Assembly (NCBI RefSeq): GCF_002177115.1
Contig: NZ_MVAG01000113.1
Location: 101,372-165,371 of the forward strand
DNA: 64,000 nucleotides
Direction of reading: 5' to 3'
Origin: Chryseobacterium mucoviscidosis
GTDB taxonomy: Bacteria > Bacteroidota > Bacteroidia > Flavobacteriales > Weeksellaceae
In this document: one piece after another, positions 41,512-50,809 of the stretch
Position numbering within the stretch: the stretch's first letter is position 1
Layout of the letters: each line of letters begins with the position of its first letter
Program-made: the position numbers and the translations under genes
The notes under the pieces: generated by a model
What the model was told of the DNA's origin: nothing
Database searches by the model: none
The model's input: only the letters and a program-made list of their open reading frames with translations

Positions 41512-42462
41512 ATGAAGAAGATAATTTACTTTGTAGCATTCAGTATGTTGCTTACTTCCTGTGTATCAAGGAAAAATCAGGCAATCAGACAAAATATTCT
41601 AACGCTTCGGGATAGCTATTGTAAAGCGCCTTTCAAATACAATTACGGTAATAAATTACCTTCCTATAACTCAGATTCCATCATTAATGCCAACAAAGAA
41701 TTAAGAGATAAATTTTCGGATCAGAGTATTTTGATTCTGAATGTTTTAGATAATCTGGATGAAGTTCATGAGATCATGGAGCTTAAAAAAGACACTTCAC
41801 TGGAATCTCAGGTAAAAGTTTTACAGCTAAAATCCAAAATCAACAGCAAAATAACCATTGCTTTAACCGAGCTGGATGCGGTTGCGGCAGAATTCGACTG
41901 TGAGGGGGAAAGAGTAGCGCAGATCGGAAATTATGTGGATAATCTAAACGATTCCAGAAACAATAAACTTATTCTGCTGTCAATTGTAACAGGAGCCGCA
42001 GCTTCGGTAGCGGGAGGAATTGTAAAGGATAATTCATGGAGTAATGCCATAGATATCGGAGGAGGAGTTTTGGGAGCAGGATTTGGTTTGGCAACTTTAA
42101 ATCCGAAAGGTAAAAAAGTAGAATTTATTCATCAGAGAAATCTGCTAAGAGATGTATGGAACGGCAAATTACAGTCACCTAACTTTCCGCCGTTTATCTG
42201 GTATATGTACACCGAGAAAAAATTTTCCAACAGAGAGCAGCAGTCTATTATTTCGAGTATGAAAGAACGCTGGCTTCATTATCAGTTTGATGATGATAAA
42301 AAGCGTGCAGACGAATCTGTTATTTTCAGTGACGGAGGATTTTACCGTTCAGATGATCTTCATAACCGTGCCGCAATGCTTAACCAGATGCAGTCGGCAA
42401 CCAGAACCATCAATCAGAATATCAATTATCTGCTTTTGGATCTGGATCGTCTGATTCTTTAA
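41512..42462 (+). CDS. lipoprotein of unknown function
   Basis: 316 residues. N-terminal lipobox MLLTSCVSRK (Cys17) indicates a lipoprotein. Helical stretch to ~150, then a glycine-rich hydrophobic segment SIVTGAAASVAGGIV and GGGVLGAGFGLATL. No family recognised. Monocistronic between FKBP and the Rrf2 gene. Confidence 0.8.
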   Translation: MKKIIYFVAFSMLLTSCVSRKNQAIRQNILTLRDSYCKAPFKYNYGNKLPSYNSDSIINANKELRDKFSDQSILILNVLDNLDEVHEIMELKKDTSLESQVKVLQLKSKINSKITIALTELDAVAAEFDCEGERVAQIGNYVDNLNDSRNNKLILLSIVTGAAASVAGGIVKDNSWSNAIDIGGGVLGAGFGLATLNPKGKKVEFIHQRNLLRDVWNGKLQSPNFPPFIWYMYTEKKFSNREQQSIISSMKERWLHYQFDDDKKRADESVIFSDGGFYRSDDLHNRAAMLNQMQSATRTINQNINYLLLDLDRLIL

Positions 42463-42469
42463 CAAATTT

Positions 42470-42494
42470 TAATTGTAATATTTTTTGTTACATT
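42470..42494. promoter_or_regulatory. putative Rrf2 operator 1
   Basis: TAATTGTAATA, six T, GTTACATT. Its reverse complement occurs upstream of the neighbouring oxidoreductase gene at 42954-42978. Confidence 0.6.
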
Positions 42495-42505
42495 AAAAAA
42501 TTGTA

Positions 42506-42513
42506 TATCTTTG
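42506..42513 (+). promoter_or_regulatory. promoter -7 box of the Rrf2 gene
   Basis: TATCTTTG 15 bases before the start codon region, with TTG near 42485. The operator overlaps the -33 region. Confidence 0.7.
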
Positions 42514-42526
42514 CTGAGTAATTATA

Positions 42527-42937
42527 ATGAACAACACAAGATTTGCCACGGCAATACATATCATGATTTTATTGACGGAAAGTCCACAGGACTGGCTTAC
42601 CTCAGAATGGATTGCAGGAAGCATCAATATCAATCCTGTGATTGTTCGTAAAGAGCTTGGTGTGTTAAGAGAAGCAGGTTTAATTACAAGCAGACAGGGA
42701 AAAGAAGGAGGGAGTCAGCTGGCAAAAAGTGCAGATTCCATACGAATTTCTGAAATCTATCTGGCTGTGAAGAACACCGAAGTTTTAGGAAAGAAACATA
42801 ATAATCCCAATCCGGTTTGCCCGGTCGGAAAAGAAATTAATAATCATCTTAAAAATTTGTTTTCAGAAACCGATCAGTTGGTTTTGGATTTTTTAGGAAA
42901 TAAATCCTTAAAACAGTTCAGCGAACAGTTTAAATAA
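42527..42937 (+). CDS. Rrf2-family transcriptional regulator
   Basis: 136 residues. Winged-helix N-terminus with ATAIHIMILLTESPQDW, SEWIAGSININPVIVRKELG and the wing GLITSRQGKEGG. Only one Cys (PVCPVG) remains in the region that carries the Fe-S triad in IscR, so it probably senses something other than through a cluster. Likely represses itself and the downstream oxidoreductase through the shared operator. Confidence 0.92.
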   Translation: MNNTRFATAIHIMILLTESPQDWLTSEWIAGSININPVIVRKELGVLREAGLITSRQGKEGGSQLAKSADSIRISEIYLAVKNTEVLGKKHNNPNPVCPVGKEINNHLKNLFSETDQLVLDFLGNKSLKQFSEQFK

Positions 42938-42953
42938 AATTTTTCGCTTAAAA

Positions 42954-42978
42954 ATGTAACAAAAATTATTACAATTAA
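42954..42978. promoter_or_regulatory. putative Rrf2 operator 2
   Basis: AATGTAACAAAAATTATTAC then AATTA, the reverse complement of operator 1 with conserved spacing. Confidence 0.6.
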
Positions 42979-42996
42979 ATATAAAAAATAAACAGT

Positions 42997-43647
42997 ATGA
43001 AAAAAGTAGCAGTAATAGGGGCAACAGGTTTTGTAGGAACTCAGGTTGTAAATGAATTATCCAACAGAGGATATCAGGTAGAAGCTATTGTAAGAGATGC
43101 TTCAAAAGTGGAGCAAAACGAAAAAGTAATAGCTAAAAGTGTAGATGTAAACAATGTAGATGAGTTATCAGAAGCTTTAAAAGGAAATGATGCCGTAATC
43201 AGTGCTTTCAACGCAGGATGGACCAATCCTAATCTTTATGATGACTTTCTGAATGGTTCCGTTAATATCGAAAAAGCAGTTGAACAATCCGGCGTAAAAA
43301 GATTTATTACTGTTGGAGGAGCAGGAAGTCTTTACATTGATGGAAAACAACTGGTAGACGGATCAGATTTTCCTGCAGAAATAAAACCTGGGGCAACTGC
43401 GGCAAGAGATTATTTAAACAAAATTAAAGAAAATGAAACCTTAGACTGGACATTTTTCAGTCCCGCAATAGAAATGCATCAGGGAACGGCAGGCGTAAGA
43501 ACCGGAAAATACAGAACCGCTCTGGAAAATCCTGTTTTCGATGAAAACGGAAGAAGTGTTCTTTCCGTAGAAGATGTAGCGGTGGTTTTGGTGGATGAAC
43601 TGGAACAGAATAACCACATCAGAGAGCGTTTTACAGCAGCCTACTAA
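42997..43647 (+). CDS. NAD(P)-binding oxidoreductase (atypical SDR)
   Basis: 216 residues. Rossmann motif KVAVIGATGFVGTQVV. Lacks a YxxxK catalytic pair, as in NmrA/SDR_a5-like proteins; FITVGGAGSLYIDG follows the second half-fold. Redox-sensing or quinone reductase role inferred. Paired with and probably regulated by the Rrf2 gene just upstream. Confidence 0.88.
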   Translation: MKKVAVIGATGFVGTQVVNELSNRGYQVEAIVRDASKVEQNEKVIAKSVDVNNVDELSEALKGNDAVISAFNAGWTNPNLYDDFLNGSVNIEKAVEQSGVKRFITVGGAGSLYIDGKQLVDGSDFPAEIKPGATAARDYLNKIKENETLDWTFFSPAIEMHQGTAGVRTGKYRTALENPVFDENGRSVLSVEDVAVVLVDELEQNNHIRERFTAAY

Positions 43648-43666
43648 TTTTTTTAAGATATGTTTT

Positions 43667-43705
43667 AAAAGTTTCGGCGGCACCTTTGGTGCCGCCGAAA
43701 CTCTA
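43667..43705. terminator. strong GC-rich hairpin between convergent genes
   Basis: Perfect 14-bp stem AGTTTCGGCGGCAC/GTGCCGCCGAAACT with an A/T-rich surrounding on both strands; serves both directions. Confidence 0.75.
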
Positions 43706-43721
43706 TATTTTAACTCTCATT

Positions 43722-44729
43722 TTAAAGATTCATAAACAACTTCGGATTTACCGGAGTATTGTTCTTATGTACTTCATAATGAAGGTGAGGTCCGGTAGAA
43801 CGACCGGAATTCCCGGATTTGGCGATAACCTGTCCCACTTTCACTTTATCATTCACTTTAGCGACCAACTGCGACAAATGTCCGTAAAGAGTTGCCAGTC
43901 CGTTTCCGTGAGAAACGATCACACAGTTTCCGTACCCTCCTTTCTGTCCGGAAAAAATAACCGTTCCGGCTGCAGTTGCCACGACATCCGATCCGTAAGC
44001 AACGGCTATATCCAGTCCTTTATGAAACTGCATCTGATCTGCTTCTGCAGGCGCATTGTTTTTCTCGGCAGGCTTTTCAGATCCGGCTGCAACAGATTTT
44101 GCTGACGAAGCAGGAGCGGGAGCAGCAGAAGTCGTTTTTGGTGTTACCATTACTTTTACTTCTCTTTTATTTCCGTAGCTATCTGTTACTTCTATAATTT
44201 TTTCCACGGGTTCAGCTTTTACTTCCGGAGCTGCGGCTGCAACAGCAGCGGGTTTGGCAGCATTGCTTTTTACAGAGGCTAAAACGGTTTTAAAAGGAAT
44301 AGGATTTTTTCTCACTCCGAAATTAGACGAAATATAACCTTCAGTAGGCATTCCCAAAGGAACTTCCAGTAACTTTTTCTGAAGATTCATCAAATATTGG
44401 CTGTATCGGTTTGCCTGTTTTGCCAGATAAATAGAGTTGGAGATACTGTCTTTACTCAGAATAGTAACTTTCTCGTTGGGAACATCCTTAGATTTAAGGA
44501 AAGAATTCAGTTCTGCTACGGTTTGATCCACCAATGTAAGATCAGTTTTCATTTTCAGATAATCTACACTGTCTTTTTCAGTGTTTATTTTTACAAGGTT
44601 TACTTCATAATTTTTGTTGTCCTTTTCCGAATACAACTTCGCAATGAAAATACCTTGCGCAAAAACTACTAATAAAAGTCCTCCTAAAAGCACATTTATG
44701 TTCTTTTTACTGCTTAGAAATTTCTTCAT
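43722..44729 (-). CDS. M23-family (LytM) peptidase, membrane anchored
   Basis: 335 residues. One N-terminal membrane helix NVLLGGLLLVVFAQGIFIA, a coiled stalk, an Ala/Pro-rich linker (~residues 185-225) and a C-terminal LytM domain with zinc motifs FHKGLDIAVAYG (HxxxD) and HLHYEVH (HxH). Cleaves peptidoglycan cross-links or regulates amidases in the periplasm. Confidence 0.93.
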   Translation of the reverse strand: MKKFLSSKKNINVLLGGLLLVVFAQGIFIAKLYSEKDNKNYEVNLVKINTEKDSVDYLKMKTDLTLVDQTVAELNSFLKSKDVPNEKVTILSKDSISNSIYLAKQANRYSQYLMNLQKKLLEVPLGMPTEGYISSNFGVRKNPIPFKTVLASVKSNAAKPAAVAAAAPEVKAEPVEKIIEVTDSYGNKREVKVMVTPKTTSAAPAPASSAKSVAAGSEKPAEKNNAPAEADQMQFHKGLDIAVAYGSDVVATAAGTVIFSGQKGGYGNCVIVSHGNGLATLYGHLSQLVAKVNDKVKVGQVIAKSGNSGRSTGPHLHYEVHKNNTPVNPKLFMNL

Positions 44730-44932
44730 TTTTCTTCTCTTAGTATAATTACAAAACGGTTTTAAGCCTGCAAATTTAATTAAAAATAAACTTTCAGGCT
44801 TATTTTTAACAAAACTTTAGTTTTTTCTGTAATTAACGGTCGATTAGATATTTAATTGTGTTGAAGTGTTAATTTTGTCTAAATTTGGTTTTTATCATGC
44901 TCCGAAAATCCTTCTTTCCGTCTTTGTTTTAA

Positions 44933-44940
44933 TATATTTG
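44933..44940 (+). promoter_or_regulatory. promoter -7 box of gpsA
   Basis: TATATTTG, exact TAnnTTTG, 17 bases before the ATG. Confidence 0.6.
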
Positions 44941-44957
44941 CAGTTCACATTTCTATT

Positions 44958-45995
44958 ATGGCAAAAAAGAAAACAAATATAGAATCGAACCCGAAGAAAA
45001 GCAAAAATGATGTTGCGGTAGGAGTAGTCGGAAGTGGAAGTTTTGCGACTGCTATTGTGAAAATGCTTGTAGAAAACTGTAAAGTTGTGCACTGGTGCGT
45101 AAGAAATGAGTACGTAAAAGGAGCGATCGAACAGAGAGGTCATAACCCGACTTATCTTACAGCAGTTAATTTCAATCTTAAAAATTTAAAGCTTACCACA
45201 GACATCAACGAGCTTGTTTCTGCGTGTGATATTATTGTCTTGGCAACGCCGTCGATCTATCTTTCCGATACGCTGGAGAAAATGACCTGTGATTATCAGA
45301 ATAAAATATTCGTTTCTGCCATTAAAGGAATTATTCCGAAGGTAAATGATGTCGTAGCACATTATTTAAGAGACGAATTTAAAATAGGCTTCAGGAATCA
45401 GGCAGTGATTGCAGGGCCTTGTCACGCAGAAGAAGTGGCAATGGAAAGACTGTCCTATCTTACCGTTGCAACCGTAGAAGATGAAGTTTCACAGAAACTG
45501 GTGGATATTTTCAATTCAGATTTTATTAAAATGCATTCCAGCAAAGATATTTTAGGAAACGAATACAGTGCGATTCTTAAAAATATTTTCGCTATCGGAG
45601 CGGGAATTGCGAGTGGTTTAGGATATGGAGACAACTTTACCGCGGTTTTCGTTTCCAATGCGATCCGTGAAATGGAAACTTTCCTGGAAGCCATTTACGA
45701 AGCGCCGAGAGATGTTAACGAAAGTGCTTATCTGGGAGATTTACTGGTTACCGCGTACTCATTATTCTCCAGAAACAGAAATTTGGGAAATCTTATCGGA
45801 AAAGGATATACAGTAAAATCAGCAATCCAGTCAATGAACATGATTGCAGAAGGATATTATGCAGCCAATTCTATTTACAAAACCTCAAAGGAAAAAGGAC
45901 TGAAACTTCCGATTGTAGATACGATCTATGGAATTCTGTATGAAGGAAAAAATGCAGAAAAACAGTTTAAGAAACTCACCGCAAAACTCGATTAA
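44958..45995 (+). CDS. gpsA: NAD(P)H-dependent glycerol-3-phosphate dehydrogenase
   Basis: 345 residues. A lysine-rich N-terminal extension is followed by the Rossmann motif VGVVGSGSFATAIVKM, VSAIKGIIP and AVIAGPCHAEEVA, then LKNIFAIGAGIASGLGYGDN with the catalytic Lys. Makes sn-glycerol-3-phosphate for phospholipids. Monocistronic with a good terminator. Confidence 0.94.
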   Translation: MAKKKTNIESNPKKSKNDVAVGVVGSGSFATAIVKMLVENCKVVHWCVRNEYVKGAIEQRGHNPTYLTAVNFNLKNLKLTTDINELVSACDIIVLATPSIYLSDTLEKMTCDYQNKIFVSAIKGIIPKVNDVVAHYLRDEFKIGFRNQAVIAGPCHAEEVAMERLSYLTVATVEDEVSQKLVDIFNSDFIKMHSSKDILGNEYSAILKNIFAIGAGIASGLGYGDNFTAVFVSNAIREMETFLEAIYEAPRDVNESAYLGDLLVTAYSLFSRNRNLGNLIGKGYTVKSAIQSMNMIAEGYYAANSIYKTSKEKGLKLPIVDTIYGILYEGKNAEKQFKKLTAKLD

Positions 45996-46014
45996 TTTTT
46001 AATTTTAAATAACA

Positions 46015-46050
46015 CAAAACATCAGAAGTCTCCTTCTGGTGTTTTTTTAT
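46015..46050 (+). terminator. gpsA terminator
   Basis: ACATCAGAAG/CTTCTGGTGT stem followed by seven T. Confidence 0.85.
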
Positions 46051-46067
46051 GCTTAGAATTCTTTTTT

Positions 46068-46180
46068 TTGGAGCTTTTTCCTGCTTTCGCTACTCGCTTT
46101 TTTAGGTTTTCGGCGGCGGCTTTGCCGCCGCCGAAAACCTAAAAAGAGCTCAGACATGCCGCTCAATCACGACTATAAAA
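46068..46180. repeat. palindromic element family P, copy 3
   Basis: GGAGCTTTTTCCTGCTTTCG, TACTCGCTTTTTTAGG, perfect GC-rich hairpin (TTTTCGGCGGCGGC and complement), CCTAAAAAGAGCTCAGACA, CAATCACGACTA. Confidence 0.8.
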
Positions 46181-46361
46181 TAGTCGGATCATAAAAATTC
46201 CAGACAATAATTAGCTTTCCGGCATCATAGAATTTAAAACAGATCAATACTCCCACAGATTCTGTAAATTAATTTTTTTGATAAAACCCATATTAAAATC
46301 GTTTAACCGAACCCTATTTTAAGAAACTTTTCCCGAACTTTGAAGTAATAAAATTTAAATT

Positions 46362-47867
46362 ATGTCACAATCGCTTACAAGCAGAACGCCGAAACCAAAA
46401 TACGACGTTGTTCTAATAGGTGGCGGAATTATGAGTGCCACTTTAGCTACATTATTACACGAATTTGATCCTGATCTGGAGATCGCTATTTTCGAAAGAC
46501 TGGGACGGTTTGCCAAAGAAAGTACAGCAGCCTGGAATAATGCAGGAACAGGTCACTCAGCATTTTGTGAGCTCAATTATACCCCTGAGAAACCCGACGG
46601 AACAATAGATATTTCCAAGGCTGAAAGTATTGCCGAACAGTTTGAAATTTCAAAACAGTTTTGGTCTTATTTAATTACAAAAGGATACATCAGCGAACCG
46701 AAGGATTTTATCAATTCCTGTCCGCACATGAGTCTCGTTTTCGGAGAAAAAGATGCAGAATATCTTAAAAAACGTCATGAGAAAATGTCAGAATCTGTTC
46801 TCTTTAAAGGAATGGAATTCTCAACGGATCACGATAAATTGAGAGAATGGATTCCTTTGGTAATGAGCAAAAGAAACCAGTCGGAAGTAATGGCGGCAAC
46901 CAAAATGGATCTGGGAACTGATGTTAATTTCGGAACGTTAACCAGAAAAATGGGAAGACATTTGCTGGAAGATTCCAATGTTGAAGTTTTCCTTTACCAC
47001 GAAGTAAAAGACATTGATCCGAAAGAAGACGGAACCTGGGAAATGAAAGTGAAAGACAGAATTCATAATCACAAACAGGAAGTAGAAGCGAATTTCGTAT
47101 TTATCGGTGCAGGAGGATATGCTTTGCCATTGTTAGACAGTTCAGAAATCAAAGAAAGCGAAGGTTACGGCGGTTTTCCGGTTTCCGGACAATGGCTGGT
47201 AAGTCATAATCAGGAATTGGTAGAAAAACATCAGGCAAAAGTATATACACAGGCAACTGTGGATGCACCTCCAATGTCTGTTCCTCATTTGGATTTAAGA
47301 ATTATTGATGGAGAGAAAGCCCTTCTTTTCGGACCTTTTGCTGGATTTTCAACTAAGTTTTTAAAAGAAGGAAGCTATCTGGATTTACCTGAAAGTGTGA
47401 ATACTAAAAATTTGAGATCGCTTTTCGGAGCTTGGTGGCATAATATTCCCTTAACGAAATATCTGGTTCAGCAGGTGGCAATGACGAAATCCCAAAGAAT
47501 TCAGCATTTGAGAGAATTTATTAAAGATGCCAAAGAAGAAGACTGGGAACTGAAAGTTGCCGGACAAAGAGTTCAGATCATTAAAAAGGATGAAAAACAT
47601 GGCGGAAAACTGGAATTCGGGACCGAAGTAGTAGTGAATAAAAAAGGAACAATTGCTTCTCTGTTGGGAGCTTCTCCCGGAGCGTCAACAGCAGTCTATG
47701 CAATGCTGAACGTGCTTGAAAAATGCTTCCCCGAAAAACTTCATGGCGAGTGGAAAGAAAAACTGCTGGAAATGGTTCCTTCTTACGGGCAAAAACTGGC
47801 AGATCATCCAGAGCTTACAGAAAAAGTGAGAAACTATTCAAAAGAAAAATTACAACTCGAATATTAA
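46362..47867 (+). CDS. mqo: malate:quinone oxidoreductase
   Basis: 501 residues. FAD-binding start VVLIGGGIMSATLATLLHE, then STAAWNNAGTGHSAFCELNY, a hallmark of MQO. Membrane-associated flavoprotein that oxidises malate to oxaloacetate, feeding quinones in the TCA cycle. Ends LGASPGASTAVYAML. Full length. Confidence 0.96.
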   Translation: MSQSLTSRTPKPKYDVVLIGGGIMSATLATLLHEFDPDLEIAIFERLGRFAKESTAAWNNAGTGHSAFCELNYTPEKPDGTIDISKAESIAEQFEISKQFWSYLITKGYISEPKDFINSCPHMSLVFGEKDAEYLKKRHEKMSESVLFKGMEFSTDHDKLREWIPLVMSKRNQSEVMAATKMDLGTDVNFGTLTRKMGRHLLEDSNVEVFLYHEVKDIDPKEDGTWEMKVKDRIHNHKQEVEANFVFIGAGGYALPLLDSSEIKESEGYGGFPVSGQWLVSHNQELVEKHQAKVYTQATVDAPPMSVPHLDLRIIDGEKALLFGPFAGFSTKFLKEGSYLDLPESVNTKNLRSLFGAWWHNIPLTKYLVQQVAMTKSQRIQHLREFIKDAKEEDWELKVAGQRVQIIKKDEKHGGKLEFGTEVVVNKKGTIASLLGASPGASTAVYAMLNVLEKCFPEKLHGEWKEKLLEMVPSYGQKLADHPELTEKVRNYSKEKLQLEY

Positions 47868-47951
47868 AAAAAGTGAGCGCTGAATAGTCAGTTTTTTAAA
47901 TTAAAGTATTAAATTACAAACAATTGACTATTCACTTCTCACAAAGAAATT

Positions 47952-48353
47952 ATGTCAGAAACACTTATAAAACCTGTGATCGTGAAAGAATTATTAGAAT
48001 CCCTTCAAACCAAATTCGAGGAGGAACAGCAGGTTATTGTCCATTGCTGTTTTCCGGCATCACCCTTTTTTGGAAACCTCATCAGAATATGGCAGTCAAC
48101 CTATCTTTTTGATAATCAGTCGGAACATCAGAGCAAACTAATTCATGCGGAAAATATTACCATTTATCCCAACTGGACCCCGGTTCCTTTTATGAGAGAT
48201 TTTTGGTTCACTCTGGTGTTTTCAGGGTTGCCGAAAGACTGTAAAAGCTTTGATTTAAAAGAAGTTATTCCGGAAGAAGGCGGATTTTTTGTAGAATCCA
48301 TCAAAAGAAATTCATCAGACATTTACCGCGTGAAAATTTCAGAATCTTACTGA
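47952..48353 (+). CDS. conserved protein of unknown function
   Basis: 133 residues, no signal or membrane span; contains VIVHCCFPASPFFGNLIRIW and FWFTLVFSGLPKDC. I do not recognise a family. Preceded by an R1-like hairpin (47880-47941). Downstream gene starts ~65 bases later. Confidence 0.72.
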   Translation: MSETLIKPVIVKELLESLQTKFEEEQQVIVHCCFPASPFFGNLIRIWQSTYLFDNQSEHQSKLIHAENITIYPNWTPVPFMRDFWFTLVFSGLPKDCKSFDLKEVIPEEGGFFVESIKRNSSDIYRVKISESY

Positions 48354-48417
48354 AAATTAATCCGCTGAATGGCTTATTTACCGTAAAATCTTTATCGTAA
48401 ATCATAGTTTTAAGTTC

Positions 48418-49032
48418 ATGAAAAAATACCTACTTATCTTTTTACTTTTTCCACTTCTGATATTTTCTCAAAAATTGTCAAAAGAAGAATCCGAAATTAA
48501 AAAATTTCAGAAAGAACTGAATGCTGAATATGTAAACCCGAAAGAAACACCTTTACGCGGCGATAATTTTAAAAATTTCAAACAGCATCCTTTCTTTCCG
48601 ATCAGTTTAAAATACAGAATTACTGCAAAATTCGAGAAAACGGAAAACGCAGAACCGTTTGATCTTCCTACCTCTTCAGGCAAAACAAAACCTTACAGAG
48701 AATTTGGAAAAGCAACATTTCAGTTAGACGGAAAATCATATAAATTAACGCTGTATCAAAGCTTAGATTTAATCAAACAGAAAAAATACAAAGACCATTT
48801 ATTTCTGCCTTTCCGTGATGCTACTAACGAAAAAGAAACCTACGGCGGTGGAAAATATCTCGATTTAACGATCCCAAAAGGCAAAACCATTATTCTGGAT
48901 TTTAATAAATCGTATCACCCTTACTGTGCTTATAACGCTTACGATTACAACTGTCCCGTTGTTCCCGAAGAAAATAAGCTGCCGGTTGAAATTCGGGCAG
49001 GAGTAATGTATGAAGACATTTATCATCATTAA
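48418..49032 (+). CDS. DUF1684 domain protein, exported
   Basis: 204 residues with a signal peptide MKKYLLIFLLFPLLIFSQ. The DUF1684 core is seen as FPISLKYRITAKFEK, GKATFQLDGKSYKLTLYQ, LFLPFRDATNEKETYGGGKY and FNKSYHPYCAYNAYDYNCP. Function of the family is unknown. Four bases separate it from the GNAT gene, so they are probably one operon. Confidence 0.9.
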   Translation: MKKYLLIFLLFPLLIFSQKLSKEESEIKKFQKELNAEYVNPKETPLRGDNFKNFKQHPFFPISLKYRITAKFEKTENAEPFDLPTSSGKTKPYREFGKATFQLDGKSYKLTLYQSLDLIKQKKYKDHLFLPFRDATNEKETYGGGKYLDLTIPKGKTIILDFNKSYHPYCAYNAYDYNCPVVPEENKLPVEIRAGVMYEDIYHH

Positions 49033-49035
49033 ATT

Positions 49036-49509
49036 ATGGTAAAATTAAAATTTTACGAACCGAAAGATTTTCCCGGAGTAAGCTATACTTTGGACGAACT
49101 GCAGTCACAATACACCGCAACTGCAGAACAGGCATTACAGAAAATTGAAGAGCGGAGCGACACCCTTGCTTTTCCCATCACCATTCTGGAAAATCATCAT
49201 CCTGCCGGTTTTTTTGTGCTGGATTTCGGAAATGATAAATTAGACCTTACAGACAATCAGAATTCTACGTTATTGCGCTCCCTTTCCATAAATCCTGAAT
49301 CGCAGGGAAAAGGAATCGGAAAAGCAGCAATGATCCTCCTTGATGAATTTGTTCGGGAACACTTCAAAGATTGCAGCGAAATCGTTCTTGCAGTCAACCA
49401 AAACAATAGTTCCGCTTACGAACTATATCTCAAAGTCGGCTACAAATTCGACGGAAAAACAAGAATGGGCAGAAGCGGAATACAATATCTGATGTACAAA
49501 AAATTGTAA
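49036..49509 (+). CDS. GNAT-family N-acetyltransferase
   Basis: 157 residues. Acetyl-CoA loop LSINPESQGKGIGKAAM (R/Q-x-x-G-x-G/A) and the C-terminal YELYLKVGYKFDGKT. Substrate unknown. Cotranscribed with the DUF1684 gene. Confidence 0.9.
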   Translation: MVKLKFYEPKDFPGVSYTLDELQSQYTATAEQALQKIEERSDTLAFPITILENHHPAGFFVLDFGNDKLDLTDNQNSTLLRSLSINPESQGKGIGKAAMILLDEFVREHFKDCSEIVLAVNQNNSSAYELYLKVGYKFDGKTRMGRSGIQYLMYKKL

Positions 49510-49657
49510 AACAGAATTTTTGAAAAAATTATCGTTTCAATAAAAAATAGTTTTAGCATAATCCTTAAAAATCAAACTTTAAGAAATTTTTAATTCAGAA
49601 TTTTCATGTTTGGCGTGAAACTTTCACCTAAATTTGAGTAACATCAAATAATAAAAC

Positions 49658-50467
49658 ATGGAAATATCTCTTCACAATCAGGTCGCTGTCGTTACCGGAG
49701 CTTCTAGCGGAATCGGTTCAGGAATTGCAAAATCACTCGCTTCAGCCGGAGCAACAGTTATTGTCAATCACTCTTCGGAGCATTCGTCAGATGAAGCCAA
49801 AGCCGTTTTAAAAGAAATCACCGATGCAGGCGGAAACGGAATAATCTATCAGTGCGATGTTTCCAAAGAAGATCAGGTCGTTACAATGTTTCAGGATGTG
49901 GTTTCACAATTCGGAACAGTCGATATTCTCATCAACAACGCAGGCGTTCAGAAAGATGCAAAATTCACGGAAATGACACTCGATCAGTGGAATACCGTCA
50001 TCGGAATCAATCTTACTGGGCAATTCTTATGTGCGAGAGAAGCCATCAAAGAATTTCTTCGCCGTGGCATCGATCCTTCGCGTTCCGTTGCCTGTGGAAA
50101 AATCATTCACATCAGTTCCGTTCACGAAGTCATTCCTTGGGCAGGTCATGCCAATTATGCTTCAAGCAAAGGCGCAATCAGAATGCTCATGCAGACTTTG
50201 GCGCAGGAATACGGAGCCGACAAAATCCGTGTCAATTCCATCTGTCCCGGAGCAATCCAGACACCCATCAACAAAGATGCATGGAACACTCCCGAAGCTT
50301 TAAACTCATTATTAGACCTGATTCCTTATAACAGAATCGGTCAACCGCAGGACATTGGAAATATGGCGGCGTTTCTGGCAAGTGATCTCGCAGATTACAT
50401 TACCGGAGCCAGTATTTTTGTAGATGGCGGAATGACAACGTTCGAAAGCTTTTCAACAGGAGGATAA
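49658..50467 (+). CDS. SDR oxidoreductase, glucose 1-dehydrogenase-like
   Basis: 269 residues. TGASSGIGSGIAKSL cofactor loop, ILINNAG, catalytic Ser (HISSVHEV) and YASSK with Tyr/Lys, and GASIFVDGGM near the end. Classical SDR. Sits upstream of a GH63-like glucosidase, consistent with sugar metabolism, possibly trehalose or glucose oxidation. Confidence 0.93.
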   Translation: MEISLHNQVAVVTGASSGIGSGIAKSLASAGATVIVNHSSEHSSDEAKAVLKEITDAGGNGIIYQCDVSKEDQVVTMFQDVVSQFGTVDILINNAGVQKDAKFTEMTLDQWNTVIGINLTGQFLCAREAIKEFLRRGIDPSRSVACGKIIHISSVHEVIPWAGHANYASSKGAIRMLMQTLAQEYGADKIRVNSICPGAIQTPINKDAWNTPEALNSLLDLIPYNRIGQPQDIGNMAAFLASDLADYITGASIFVDGGMTTFESFSTGG

Positions 50468-50809
50468 TTCTTTGGGCGCATATTTCCGGCTTTCACTACT
50501 CGCTTTTTTGTGCCTTGCTTTTTCTAATGCTTACAAAAAGAGCTCAGACAGACCGTTCAATCCGGAGCGCATTGCAGCCGAAACATGTATGAACGGTATT
50601 AAAGAAAATGAATTGTAAATAGTGAATGGTCAATGGTAAATTCGTTTCACTTGTCAATAAAGTATTTAAAGAAATAGTGTTTCAAAAATAAGTAAAACGC
50701 CTTTGTTTATCTTAATTTAGAAGAAAAAAAAGATAGAAAAGCTTTGTCTGACTTTGCGATAAAATTTTTAATCATTTATCAATAATCAACCATCACTTAT
50801 CAAAACAGC
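50468..50809. repeat. intergenic region with family P copy 4 and R1/R4 fragments
   Basis: 50473-50575 is a P element whose central hairpin is weak (CTTTTTTGTGCC with TTACAAAAAGAGCTCAG). 50613-50660 resembles an R1 arm, and 50690-50770 carries AACGCCTTTG and GACTTTGCGATAAAA words. No gene. Confidence 0.65.

Noticed and set aside
49852..50331. 159-codon ORF in another frame of the SDR gene
   Set aside because: Shadow frame with unnatural Arg/His/Ser composition; the SDR frame has all catalytic motifs.
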